64,000 nucleotides of DNA from Haberlea rhodopensis (GCA_907163345.1 CAJQUN010000003.1:30457879-30521878), one strand, 5' to 3'; numbered from the stretch's first letter, positions 1 to 11,035 are shown. Numbers and translations: made by a program. The notes: a model not told the origin generated them from the sequence alone.

Positions 1-27
1 TTTTATACAACAATCTTAAGACAATAT
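1..27 (+). other. E1 LTR tail and unusual primer-binding region
   Basis: Bases 1-12 end in ACAACA, the LTR terminus also seen at 4836, 5823 and 9091. Two bases later, CTTAAGACAATAT (15-27) is complementary to 4728-4740 of the E1 3' LTR, with one position that would be a G:U pair in RNA. No tRNA-3'-end-like site (TGG start) follows the LTR, unlike E4, E5 and E7 in this window. Self-priming or masking of the primer site is inferred, not shown. Confidence 0.6.
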
Positions 28-39
28 CGAGCAATACAA

Positions 40-915
40 ATGGCTTCATCGAGTGCAACAACGACTCTTGTTCATCATGGTGAAAGGCCTGAAAAGTTCA
101 ATGGGAACGACTTCAAGCGGTGTCAACAAAATTTGCTATTTTACTTGACCACACGAAGTTTGGCAAGGTTCTTAACCGATGAGCCTCCTACGGTTGAGAA
201 GGAGAGACTGACACCCAAAAGAGGGCGGCTCTGGATGCATGGAATCAAAGCGACTTCTTATGCAAGAACTACATCCTAAATGTGTTAGACAATAAATTAT
301 ATAATATTTATTGTCTTGTGAAAACAGAAAAGGAACTCTGGGCATCGCTGGAAAAGAAGTACAAATCCGAGGATGCCGGCATGAAGAAATTCATAGTTGG
401 ACAGTTCCTGGATTTCAAGATGGTTGATACTAAGCCTGTGATGGCGCAAGTGCAAGATCTACAAGAGATCTTGCATGACATTCATGCGGAGGAATGAGTC
501 TAAGTGGTTCATTCCAAATCCCCGCTATGATTGAGAAATTACCTCCTATGTGGAAGGGCTTCAAGAACTATCTGAATCACAAACGAAAGGAGATGAGTCT
601 TGAAGACCTTGTGGTTCGATTACGAATCGAGGACAACAAAGTTTCCGAGAGGAAGGCGGGTTGGTTTCAAATGGAACCACGGGCTAACCTAGTTGAACAA
701 AGAACCGGATCAAAGCGTAAGTTTGACGATACGGCCTCCAACAGTGGCAAGGCAAAAAAAGGTTCAAAGGAAAATGCTATAAGTGTGGAAAGCCCAATCA
801 CATAGCAAATGATTGTCGTAACAAAGACACTCGTGGGAAAGCAAAAGATCAAGTCAATGTGACAGAAGAAAATCTTCTCTCAATTGATTTGGATGATCTA
901 GCGCTTACCGCTTAA
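40..915 (+). pseudogene. E1 gag remnant (UBN2-type copia Gag)
   Basis: The reading starts at ATG 40 (MASSSATTTLVHHGERPEKF) and continues through three overlapping frames (40-279, 282-497, 494-805), so at least two frameshifts separate the pieces. A CCHC zinc knuckle (CYKCGKPNHIANDC) is readable at about 770-825 in yet another frame, after a shift near a run of seven A residues at about 755. The gag reading closes with TAA at 913-915. The family binds retrotransposon RNA and builds virus-like particles; this copy is disabled. Its homologue in E2 is at 5848-6713. Confidence 0.85.
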
Positions 916-1794
916 ATTAGATTGTGTGTCTTTGAAAGTTGTAAACTCTTAGAATGGAGTGATTCTAAATAAATGTAATGACGATATTTGTTGAAAGCAA
1001 TAAAATTTATGTATTACTTCTTGTAGTGAATTTATGGTTGTGGCATGATTGTTATGATCATTTAAATCATAGTTCGCAACACAAATTGTAATGTTAAATT
1101 TATTGCTTATATGTGCACTAAGTTAACACAATCGTCATTCATTTGTTAGAAGAATCGTAACGTCTCTAGAGTTTACTCACAATGATGTTTGTGATGGAAA
1201 GATTGTGCAAACTAGAGATGTGAGAAAAGTAATTTGTTACTTTATCAATATTTGCACATGATATTGTTGTGACTTTATTGCTATGAAGCAAAAACAAGGC
1301 CAGTGAGGTGTTTAAACACTTCAAGAATGAGATTAGAATAAAATTTAGCAAATGAGTTTTGCTATGAGAAATTGTGAGTTGATTATACTTGTGTTTTCTA
1401 AGAATTTGACGCTTAAGCTTGAATCTACAAGATTATAAAATCTTGAATTCGAGTTTCTAAGCTTTGTACGCTTAAAACACAAGTGATAAATCGAAGCCAC
1501 AAATTTTGATTAGGCGTTGAATATCTCAAATTGGTTCATTTTGAATTTCTAAGCTAGTACGCTTATAACATGAATTTGCAAGATTTAAAATCTTGAATTC
1601 AATGCGCTTAAATTGCAAATTGTGAACCGAGTTTGAGAATATTATCCAAGTTTCAACTTTTGTAAGAAAGTACGCTTAAATCCGAAATTTTCAAGAAATA
1701 AAAACTTGAATTTGGATTTGTAAGTCTATAACGCTTAGAACTTGAACACGAAAGTTTGAACGCCAGTGTACTTCGTTACTACCCGAAGTTGTGG
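916..1794 (+). repeat. Non-coding filler between gag and pol, degenerate ACGCTTA repeats
   Basis: About 880 bases with no usable ORF sit where protease and most of integrase should be. From about 1370 the sequence cycles through degenerate units built of 'TTCTAAG...(T)ACGCTTA' and 'aagatt(t)aaaatcttgaatt'. Clear CGCTTA cores occur near 1409, 1470, 1560, 1609, 1672 and 1731. The same block, in the same place, is in E2 at 6714-7610. It therefore predates the split of the two copies and belongs to the family. Confidence 0.7.
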
Positions 1795-3730
1795 GGGAAG
1801 CAATCTTGTCGGCCAACAACATTCTAAACAAAATACCACACAAAAGTAAGGATGAAACTCCTTATGAGTTATGAAAAGGTCACAAGCCTTCGTACAAATA
1901 CTTGAAAGTGTGGGGGTGATTGGCTAAGGTAGAAGTACCAAAACCACAAGTGAAAATCGGGTCTAAAACAATAGATTGTGAATTTATTGGTTATGCTAAC
2001 AATAGTAGTGCATATCGATTTTTAGTAAGTGATGTGCATAAAGGTACAATCATGGAATCAAGAAATGTGGTATTTTTTGAAGAAGTATTTCCTTACAAAA
2101 CTAACAAGGAAATGAGCTCTAAGAAACGGGTGAATGAAGACGCTAACCGTGACTCTATTGAGAAAGTAGAACCACGACGTAGCAAGAGAACCAAAGTGGC
2201 TAAGACTTATGGTCCTGACTTCATGACATATATGTTGGACAATGAACCAATATCGGTTAGTGACGCCTTATCTAGCCCTGATGCTCCTATGTGGAAAGAG
2301 GCTATTAATGGCGAGATAGAATCTATAATGTAAAACCACACGTGGGAATTGGTAGACTTTCCAACTGGAAGTAAACCATTAGAATGCAAATGGATTCTTA
2401 AAAGAAAATATAAGTCCGATTGTTCAATTGATAAGTACAAGGCGAGACTCGTGGCAAAGGGATATAGACAAAAAGAAGGCATTGATTACTTTTATACATA
2501 TTCACCAGTCACGAGAATTACGTCCATTAGAGTGATCATTGCTATCGCTGTTCTAAACAATTTAGAGATACATCAAATGGATGTAAAAACGACATTCCTC
2601 AATGGGGAACTTGAGGATGAAATTTATATGAAACAACCCGAGGGGTTTGTTGTTCCTGGACAAGAGAAAAAGGTGTATAGACTCGTTAAGTCATTGTATG
2701 GGCTTAAGCAAGCGCCAAAACAATGGCGTGAAAAATTTGACAAAACTATGTTGTCAAATGGTTTCGAAATTAATGAGTGCGGCAAATGTGTATATATGAA
2801 AAACACGCCTAAAGCATATGTAATAGTATGCTTGTACGTTGATGATATGCTCATAGTGGGAAGCAACTTAGAAATCATCAACGGGACAAAGAAATTGTTA
2901 ATAAAATATTTTGAAATGAAAGATATGGGTGAAGCTGATGTGATACTTGGAATTAAAATCTCCAAGATATCCAAAGGACGAGTATTGTCGCAGTCTCATT
3001 ATGTTGAGAAAATACTCGAGAAATTTCTTGCAAATGATACGTCGTCTGTAAAAACACCATATGACCCGAATCTACATTTGGTTAAAAACAAAGGGGACCC
3101 TGTCATGCAGTTAGAATACTCAAGGATAATTGTCAGTCTCATGTATCTCATGAACTGTACACGCCCTGATATTGCATATGCGGTTGGCAAACTAAGTAGA
3201 TTCACGAGCAATCCAAACAATGACCATTTGAAGGCATTGACGAGGGTATTTAAATATTTAAGATACACCCTGAACTATGGATTGTACTATACAAGATATC
3301 CTGCTGAATGATACAGTGATGCAAATTGGATATCGGACACTCAAGACTCCAAGTCGACAAGTGGTTATGTGTTTACTATTGGAAGGGCTGCAGTGTCGTG
3401 GAAATCTACCAAGCAAACTTGTATTGCTTGATCCACTATAGAACCTGAATTCATAGCTTTGGATAAAGCGGGAGAAGAAGCCGAATGGCTTAGAAGTTTC
3501 TTGGAAGAATTCCTTGTTGGAAAAAACCTGTGCCTGCAATTAAAATATATTGTGATAGCCAATTTGCTATAGGAATGGCACATAGTAGCATGTATAATGG
3601 TAAGTCTAGACATATACATTGTAGACACAATACTATTAAACAGTTGATCTCAAATGGCATTATGTCCATTGACTACGTGAAGTCAAAGGAAAAATATTGC
3701 GGATCCGCTCACGAAAGGCTTGCCTAGAGA
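1795..3730 (+). pseudogene. E1 pol remnant: integrase C-terminus, reverse transcriptase, RNase H
   Basis: Reading begins inside the integrase C-terminal region (ANNILNK...TPYEL) and continues at 1920-2333. It is stopped by TAA at 2331-2333, then runs open at 2349-3311. That segment holds the reverse transcriptase landmarks KARLVAKGYRQKEGIDY, HQMDVKTTFLNGEL, YGLKQAPKQW and the catalytic YVDDM (about 2836-2850). RNase H follows with YSDANW just after the stop TGA at 3309-3311, another stop near 3430, and a frameshift before CDSQFAIGMAH (from about 3551). The retained motifs show copia ancestry; three stops and one shift show it is dead. Confidence 0.88.
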
Positions 3731-4317
3731 TCAAGTATATAGTTTATCGAGGGGAATGTGATTAAAACCCTATAATCAAAATCTTGTGGTAGATACCCAA
3801 CCTATGTGACTGGAGATCCCAAGATCTATATTCAAAAGGGACAACCAAACTACAAGATTTGTACAACCACCTTGGAGAATTAATCTCCGACTCAGTCCTA
3901 TGATAAGGGGTGTAGCCTGCAAAAGGGGTACGAGGATAGGCAAAATGCCTTTAATGATTCCTAAGACATATTAGAATATGTTGGATACTCTTCTAGGAGA
4001 TCACCTAAGTAAGTGCGAAGTGTGGCCGCTTCCAAGAATGGATAGCGCTTATGAAACCAAGCGTGGTCCATGGCCGAAACGGACACAACCGTAAGAAACC
4101 AATACGCAGGTTAGAATTGTTATGGTGTGGGTTCAATTGTCTTGGTTTGCACCAACGATTAAATAGTTCAAGACTATAAGTTCACTGTTAAGTCAAGTAA
4201 ATCCGATTGAAAACTTCTACGGAAGATTCAAAGCCGCAAGCTATCTCTCCAGATGTCATAATAGTTCGTCAAAGCACTCAATTGCATACATGCATTAATT
4301 TAATTCATGTGGGGGAT
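3731..4317 (+). other. E1 3' untranslated region and polypurine tract
   Basis: This stretch has no ORF. It is shared with E2 from about 8190 to 8627 (for example the phrase 'gataaggggtgtagcctgc'). It ends in GTGGGGGAT directly before the LTR start TGTTGG at 4318, a typical plus-strand primer tract. Confidence 0.7.
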
Positions 4318-4836
4318 TGTTGGAAAAAGCGTAAAGATTGAATTAAAGTAAAAAAAAATTTTGCTGCTCGATCGATCGAGCGGGGTGCTCGATAGATCGT
4401 GCCCTGTTTCAGATTTGTGAAATGCTTTGTCAATTCATGTTTGGGGTACGACTTTTGGCCAACTGTTGCCTCCAAATGGTGTCCTTTGGACTTGGTTTTT
4501 GGTCTGCTATATAAACAACATAAACCCACTTGATTTAGAGAGAGAATTTTCGAAATTCATTCATAATTTTTAGTGAAATTTGAGAGCATTTGTTGTTCAT
4601 CAAATTGAGTGCTTTGAACCTTTGTGGTTTGAGGACTTGTGATTTGGAGTGCTCCTATCACAAGTCATAGTCGTTGTATCTTGGGAGACAAATTGACATA
4701 GCAAACCGTTAGCACCATAGCGGGGCAATGTTGTCTTAAGGACGGAGATTACAAATCTCGCCTCGACATAAAAATTATTGTTGAAGCCATTGTTATTTTT
4801 TCCTGAGATACACTTTAAGAGAAATGTTATACAACA
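4318..4836 (+). repeat. E1 3' LTR (519 bp)
   Basis: It starts TGTTGGAAAA after a purine tract and ends TACAACA. A TATA-like CTATATAAAC lies at about 4507-4516, so transcription would begin near 4540. Paired TCGATCGA blocks at 4370-4405 recur in the E2 LTRs. ATGTTGTCTTAAG at 4728-4740 is complementary to the bases just inside the element's 5' end (15-27). Confidence 0.85.
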
Positions 4837-5256
4837 ACGTGTTATACCTTAGACGATAGATGTCAAATCTCAATCCACGAGCGCATACTCCTAACAATTA
4901 ACCATGTTGAATAATATATCTAATCTATCATAGCTTCTATATAAGTTACCTATATAAAATATATTTTGTGCCTCTAACATAATTAAGCATATAATAACAA
5001 AATATTTCTTGTAAAGTTGGGATTTGTAAATTTAAAAGGAGACACGCGTTGCACATTGGGCTCTATATGCAATTCTCTATTGTTTCGCATTAAATAATTC
5101 ATTATATGTAATATATATTTTTGATTGGGTTGAAAGTATTGCCGATTGCGTGAGTGTGTGGGGTCTACGAGAACTGTTAAAAATTTGAATAAAATTTGAA
5201 AAAAAAAAAAAGACACGCGATCGAGTATTAAGTGAGTGTGTGGGGTCTACGAGAAC
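4837..5256. other. Spacer between E1 and E2, with local tandem duplication
   Basis: No gene is seen. A block of roughly 75 bp (GTGAGTGTGTGGGGTCTACG ... ACACGCGATCGA) occurs at about 5150-5223 and again at 5232-5300. The second copy runs into the 5' LTR of E2. The first therefore contains a duplicate of the host/LTR junction, including the first ~45 bases of the LTR. Confidence 0.7.
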
Positions 5257-5823
5257 TGTTAAAAATTTGAATAAAATTTGAATAAAAGACACGCGATCGA
5301 TCGCGGCTTATGCCTCGATCGCTTGCGCGAGGCATAAACTTCCTTGTGCTGGAAATAGGTGCGGTCGATCGTGCCCTGCGGTTTTGCGCAGAATGGTGTA
5401 TCCATTTATGTTTGGGTGTGATTTTTCGTGATTTTCTGCCTCCAAATTATGTCTTTTTGGATATATTTCTTGACATACTACAAATATAACATTCCTAACT
5501 TGTATTATATATTGAATTTTGAAATTCACACCATATTTAAAGATCAAAATTTGAGTAATTTTGTGGGTCTTCATCCTTGTTATGGTTGAGCGTTTTTAAA
5601 CCTTTATGGTTTACAAGATTTGTTATTTGGAGTGCTCATATTACAAATTATAGTCGTTGTATCTGGGAGACAAATTACCAATTGAATCATGAGCACCGTA
5701 GCGGAGCAATATTGTCTTAAGGACGAAGATTCTAAATCTCACATCGACATTCATATTACAAAGTCATTGTTGTTATTGCTTGTTATTTTCCTAAGATACA
5801 CATCCAGTAAGTTTTGTACAACA
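5257..5823 (+). repeat. E2 5' LTR (567 bp)
   Basis: It begins TGTTAAAAATTTG, a slightly changed form of the 3' copy's TGTTGGAAATTTG, and ends GTACAACA. The block GATCGATCGCGGCTTATGCC (about 5296) is shared with 8656 in the 3' LTR. AATATTGTCTTAAG at 5708-5721 is the exact reverse complement of 5826-5839, two bases beyond the LTR end. Confidence 0.85.
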
Positions 5824-5825
5824 AT

Positions 5826-5839
5826 CTTAAGACAATATT
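5826..5839 (+). other. E2 primer-binding region, complementary to its own LTR
   Basis: CTTAAGACAATATT lies two bases (AT) after the LTR terminus, where a tRNA-complementary site is expected. It pairs perfectly with LTR bases 5708-5721 over 14 positions. There is no TGGTATCAGAGC, which E4, E5 and E7 have at this position. Confidence 0.65.
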
Positions 5840-5847
5840 AGTAACAA

Positions 5848-6713
5848 ATGGCTTCTTCGAGTGCAACAACGACTCTCATTCATAATGGTGAAAGGCCAGA
5901 GAAGTTTAATGGAAATGACTTCATGCGGTGGCAACAAAAGATGTTGTTTTACTTGAGGTTGGCAATGTTCCTCAATGAGGATGCTCCTACTGTCATGAAC
6001 AGTGAAACCGACAACCAAAAGAGGGTTACGGTTGAGGCGTGGAATCAAAGCGATTTTTGATGCACGAATTATATTCTTAATAGACTAGACAACACATTGC
6101 ACAATGTGTATTGTCTAGTGAAGACGACCAATGAATTGTGGCAATCATTGGAGAAAAAGTATAGATCCGAGGATGCCGACATGAAGAAATTCATCGTTGG
6201 GCGATTCCTGGATTTCAAAATGGTTGACAGAAAGCCGGTGATAGCGCAAATGCAAGGTTTGCAAGTAATCATGCATGAAATTCATGCGGAGGGAATGGTT
6301 CTAAGTAACTCATTTCAAGTGGTCGCCATGATTGAAAAGTTATCTCCATCATGAAAGGACAAGAATGATCTCAAGCACAAACGAAAAGAGATGAATCTTG
6401 AAGACCTTGTGGTTCGCTTGAGAATCGAAGAGAACAATAGAATTTCCGAAAGGAAGAAAAATTGGCACCAACATGAAGCACGAGTGAACTTAGTGGAAAA
6501 ATCCGCCGGAACAAGCGCAAGTTTGACGGCATAGCCTCCAAATCTGGAAATGTGAAGAAGTTCAAAGGCAATTGCTACAAATATGGAAAACCCAATCATA
6601 TGACGAAGGATTGTCGCAATAAAGACGATCGTTGGAAGGCTATGGATCAAGTAAATGTGACCGAAGAATATCGTCTCTCAAATGATTTGGATGATCTAGC
6701 GCTTATCGCTTAA
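5848..6713 (+). pseudogene. E2 gag remnant
   Basis: The start is ATG 5848 (MASSSATTTLIHNGERPEKF), closely matching E1 gag. A stop at 6058-6060 and shifts split it (5848-6060, 6097-6354, then 6355-6713). The CCHC knuckle region is still visible near 6570-6620 (CYKYGKPNHMTKDC), but its second cysteine has become tyrosine. The family stop is TAA 6711-6713, aligned with 913-915 in E1. Confidence 0.82.
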
Positions 6714-7610
6714 TTAGATTGTGTATATTTGAAAGTTGTAAACTCCAAGAATGGAGTGATTCTAAATAAATGTAATGTCGATATTTGTTGAAAGAAATAA
6801 AATTTATGTTATTACTTCTTGTATTGAATCTTATGGGTTTGTGATATGATTTGTAGGATCATTTGAATCATGGTTCAGTGCGTAAATTGTAATGCTAAAT
6901 ATATTGCTTGTGTAGGCACTAAGCTAACAAAATCGTCATTCATTTGTTAGAAGAATCGTAACGTCTCTAGAGTTAATTCACAATGAAGTTTGTGATGAAA
7001 AGATTGTGCAAACTAGAGATGTGAGACAAGTAATTTGTTACTTTATCAATATTTACACATGATATTGTTGTGACTTCCTTGTTATGAAGCAAAAACGAGG
7101 TCAATGAGATGTTTAAACACTTCAAGAATAAGATTGCAATAAAATTTAGCGAATGATGTTTGCTATTGGAAATTGTGAGTAAATTATACTTGTGTTGTCT
7201 AAGAATTTGACGCTTAATCTTGAATTTGCAAGACTATAAAATCTTGAATTCGAGTTTCTAAGCTTTGTACGCTTAAAATACAAGTGGTGAATCTAAGCGA
7301 CAGATTTTGACTAGTCGTTGTAAAATCACATTTGATTTATTTTGAATTTCTAACTACTACGCTTATACCATGAATTTGCAAGATTTAAAATCTTGAGTCA
7401 AGTTTTCTAAGTTAGTGCGCTTTGCAAATTGTGAACCGAGTTTGAGAATATTATCCAAGTTTCAACTTTTGTAAGCAAGTACGCTTAAATCCGAAATCTT
7501 CAAGAAATAAAATCTTCAATTTGGATTTGTAATACGATAGCGCTTAGAACTTGGAACACGAAAGTTTGAACGCCAGTGCAATTCATGGCTATCCCTAAGT
7601 TGTGGGGGTT
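6714..7610 (+). repeat. E2 copy of the non-coding filler
   Basis: It aligns with 916-1794 of E1 along its length: same opening after gag, same 'gtcattcatttgttagaaga' phrase, same series of CGCTTA-containing degenerate units. It lacks any ORF above 60 codons. Confidence 0.7.
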
Positions 7611-8627
7611 GCAATTCTATGAGTCAATCACATCCCAAGTGTTCACATTTAGGCAATGATTGAAGGAAAAGATAGTTTCCTACAATATTTGAAATGTTAA
7701 GGTGCTTGGCTAATATAGAAATATGAAGGCCAAAGTGATGTCATAACAAACGCCAAATAAATGACATGAAGAGTTTGACAAATAAATTTGTCAAATAGAT
7801 TAAACGAGTGTGACAAATGTGTACACATCTATGCATATGTATGCTTGTGTATTGATGATATGCTAATTGGGGAAGCAATTTAGAAATCATCAAGTAACAA
7901 AGAAAAATGTTAACGTGACATTTTTGGCATGTGTGCATCAAGAACAAAACTTAGAATTAAAGTTTCCAAGATATCTAAAGAATGAAAAACTCAAGGATTA
8001 ATTCGAGTTTCAAATTTTAAGTTTTGCGCTTAAATTTTAAGTTGCAAGAAATAGAATCTTGAACTTGTTATTTTTAAGAATCTATGCGTTTAAAAATTTG
8101 AATTGTGAATGAAAGTTGAGTATCTCCCCTGGTCTCGAATTTTGTAAGAAATAACGCTTAAAATTCGATGATGGAGAAATCAATATTCGACCCATTCCTA
8201 TGATAAGGGGTGTAGCCTGCAAAAGGGTTATGAGGATAGTCAAAATGTCTTTAATGATTCCTAAGATATATAAGAATATGTTGGAGTATATGAGGATGCT
8301 TTTCTAGGAGATCACCTACACGAGTGCGAAATGTGGCCGCTTCAAAGATGGAAAGCACTTATGAAACCAAGTGTGGTCCAAGGCCGGAATGGACACAACC
8401 GTAAGAAACCAATACGAAGGTTAGAATTGCTATGGGTGGGTTCAATTGTCTAGGTTTACACCAACGACTAAATAGTTCAAAACTATAAGTTCACTATTAA
8501 GTCAAGTAAATCTGAATGAATATTAATACGGAAGATTCAAAGCCGCAAGCTATCTCTCCGGATGCCATAATAGTTCGTTAAGCGTTCAATAGCATACTTG
8601 CATTAATTTAATTCATGTGGGCGACTG
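7611..8627 (+). pseudogene. E2 pol scraps and 3' untranslated region
   Basis: The part to about 7980 matches short pieces of E1 pol out of frame. At 7815-7890 the reading resembles the RT stretch around YVDDM with the motif corrupted (a 'tattgatgatatgcta' core). More CGCTTA-type repeats follow at 8000-8165. From about 8190 it aligns with the E1 3' untranslated region and ends in GTGGGCGAC before the LTR. No coding capacity remains. Confidence 0.65.
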
Positions 8628-9091
8628 TTGGAAATTTGAATAATAATAAAAAAAAGACGTGCAATCGATCGCGGCTTATGCCTCGATCGATCGCGCGAGG
8701 CAGTAGCTTCCTTGTGTTGGAAACAGGGGCTCGATCGATCGAGCCTTGTGGTCTTCCGCATAATGGTGTGTCCATTCATGTTCGGGTGCGATTTTTCACG
8801 ATTTGGTGCCTCCAAACATCACTCACTAGAATTATATCTTGAATTTCAAAATTCACACAGTATTTGAAGATCAAAATTTGAGTAATTTTGTGGGTCTTCA
8901 TCCTTGTTCTGGTTGAGTATTTTTAAGCCTGTATGGTTTAAATGATTTGTTATTGTTTGCTATCAAAAATTTGGAGTGCTTCTATCACAAATCATGTTTC
9001 CAAATCTCGCCTCGATATTCATACTACAAATCCATTGTTGTTATTGTTTACTACTTTCCTAAGATACACATCCAGTAAATTTTATACAACA
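8628..9091 (+). repeat. E2 3' LTR (464 bp)
   Basis: It starts TGTTGGAAATTTG and ends TATACAACA. Relative to the 5' LTR it lacks about 100 bp, including the GTCTTAAG segment; the join is near 9000 ('caaatcatgtttccaaatctcgcc'). It is followed by the AGAAC target copy. Confidence 0.85.
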
Positions 9092-9096
9092 AGAAC

Positions 9097-10229
9097 TCTT
9101 CAGAGTAACAGTTGGGTTCTTCATTTACAAGTTCTACTCATGTTTGTAAGGAAAAAAAAATAGAAAACTTGAGATTTATTTCTTTTATAACTTTAATCAC
9201 CGTTTTTAATGATAACACAATTATTATACAAGGATAGATTTCCTATTTCTTCAACCTATTATTATATTATATTACTTTATTTTTGCATACAATTTATCGA
9301 TTACTTTGCTGCTGTCTTTAAGGACAATACTCTTACATATTTCAGATGTATGGCAAAATGACATGGCAGACCGCAACAATTCATCCCAATTTATACTTGG
9401 TCACCGCCAGATTAATTAATGGTGATGATGATGCTTGAAGTTATTCATTAATTTATGCTATAGTTTCTATCAATTGATTAACATATATTAATTAGGCATT
9501 GAGATGAACCATGGCAATCGATTTTTTTTTGTTTTGCTTGAAAGAAAAATGTAAACTTCAACAACACTTCATATTCTTTATTGTATAACATTTTAAAATA
9601 AAAGCATGATGAGATTCATACGCAAGTTAGTGTAGTATATTTAAAAAGACTAAGGAGTGAGAATAAATATTTTAATTAAATTAAATTTTTAAACAAAAAT
9701 TGTTGTGGAAAAGCAACTACTACATCCACATTCTCTTCTTAGGTGAGTTTTCCCGAGTGAGATAAGTCGAGCACAATCGATTCATGAGGTTTTTGAGCCA
9801 GATCGACATGAGCTCGATCGAACTTGAAGTCATCAAAGTTTGATTTTAATATAATACGTTGATTCTTTTTTACTTTTAATTCTTTTCACCGGAGTGTTTA
9901 TATAACGAGGGATACGTCACGCTTGTAATATCTAATGACATGTCAGTAATATTCATTAATGCCGCGTCATTGGTCTAAAAAACACTGAAGTGAAGAAAGA
10001 AAAAATTCAACTAAGACCGATTTAGAAAACCAAAAACCAAAACATGTATGATGATTTTGCTAATTTTCCCAAACATTTGTCAATCATTTTAGTCATAAAG
10101 CTTATCAATATGTTCATGAGCCTGAACACAGCAACCCAATTTATAATCGAGCTTCTTAATTTTGAACCGAATGAACTTCAAGCCAACCTCGAGGTGTCAT
10201 ATAAGGTTTTTTTGACAACCAACCTCCCT
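9097..10229. other. AT-rich intergenic region, nothing recognised
   Basis: I see no gene, RNA or repeat that I can support. The open stretch at 10044-10313 has no recognisable motif and runs into the MITE below. Confidence 0.5.
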
Positions 10230-10309
10230 TTGGTGTTTCAAATTGACAGTTTACACTTACGTGATTTGAAACTCACATGTGGTTTCAAAATATACATTTT
10301 ACCCCTATG

Positions 10310-10404
10310 CTAATATGCACGGACACTGACACGACGACACTGACACGACACGCCACACAAAATTTCGAGGATACGACACGGCTGGGACATGCATGCATAA
10401 TTTT

Positions 10405-10448
<44 letters not shown>

Positions 10449-11035
10449 CATGTACTATATTACAAAATATTAAAGTTCATATTTTTTAAATTCTAAAACC
10501 ATGTAAAAACAACAAAAATATTTTTACCAAATTCAAGAAGCATGTAAATAAATGCATATAACTTGAATCATCTAGTATCAATCATACTAACACCAAATAC
10601 ATATTACTTTAATTAACACAAAAGTTTAACAAACACGTCCAAATAAAAGATAATACCAAAAATATTCTTAACAAATTCAAAAGGCATATAAATAAATGCA
10701 TGTCACTGAAATCATCATAATATCGTTCATATTAACACCAAATATATATTACTTCAATTAACATAAAGTTTAACTATTACGTCCAAATTTAATTTTAGCC
10801 AAAAACTTTTTAAATTATACAATTAGCCCCCAAAAATATCCTCTTTCTATGTCGGACACGCTCATCTGTCATGTTCGATGCGGGTGTCCGATTTTGAGGG
10901 GAGTGTCCGTCCGATTTAATTTTTTTAAAAAATTAAGGGTCCGACACGTGTCCGAGTAGTGTCTAAAGAGCGTCGGTATCCGATAAGTGTCCGACAATGC
11001 AGCAATGGATTTTTAGGAGTATCCGTGAATCATAG
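10310..11035. mobile_element. Non-autonomous hAT-type element (726 bp)
   Basis: Flanks CCCCTATG (10302-10309) and CCTCTATG (11036-11043) form an 8-bp target duplication with one mismatch, the hAT size. The ends are inverted: CTAATATGCACGGACACT on the left and, reversed, CTATGATTCACGGATACTC on the right. Sub-terminal regions repeat CGGACAC/TCCGACACG motifs. Inside are an (AT)n run at 10410-10444 and a direct repeat. There is no transposase. It is related to 35690-36563. Confidence 0.65.
10507..10795. repeat. Two diverged ~144-bp direct repeats inside the hAT-type element
   Basis: About 10507-10650 and 10651-10795 are near-repeats of each other (shared: 'gcatgtaaataaatgcat', 'attaacac', 'aaagttTAAC', 'acgtccaaat'). 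Confidence 0.65.

Larger units (their letters stand above)
1..4836 (+). mobile_element. E1: decayed Ty1/copia retrotransposon, 5' end outside window
   Basis: The window opens in the last 12 bases of the 5' LTR, and the 3' LTR ends at 4836. The order is gag, a non-coding filler, the end of integrase, reverse transcriptase, RNase H, then a 3' untranslated stretch, as in Ty1/copia elements. Protease and most of integrase are missing, and the remaining ORFs carry stops and frameshifts, so the copy cannot be autonomous. It belongs to the same family as E2 (5257-9091), with similar gag, filler, 3' region and LTR. The five bases after the 3' LTR are ACGTG, but the matching 5' target copy lies outside the window. 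Confidence 0.9.
5257..9091 (+). mobile_element. E2: decayed Ty1/copia element with AGAAC target duplication
   Basis: AGAAC at 5252-5256 and 9092-9096 flanks the element exactly. The 5' LTR is 5257-5823, the internal region 5824-8627, and the 3' LTR 8628-9091. Gag is recognisable, while pol is reduced to scraps (an RT-like stretch near 7815-7885 and little else). It is in the same family as E1. The 3' LTR has lost about 100 bp relative to the 5' LTR, covering the self-complementary segment. Confidence 0.88.

Noticed and set aside
10044..10313. 89-codon plus-strand ORF
   Set aside because: It has no recognisable motif, ends in a MITE, and its composition is like the surrounding non-coding DNA.
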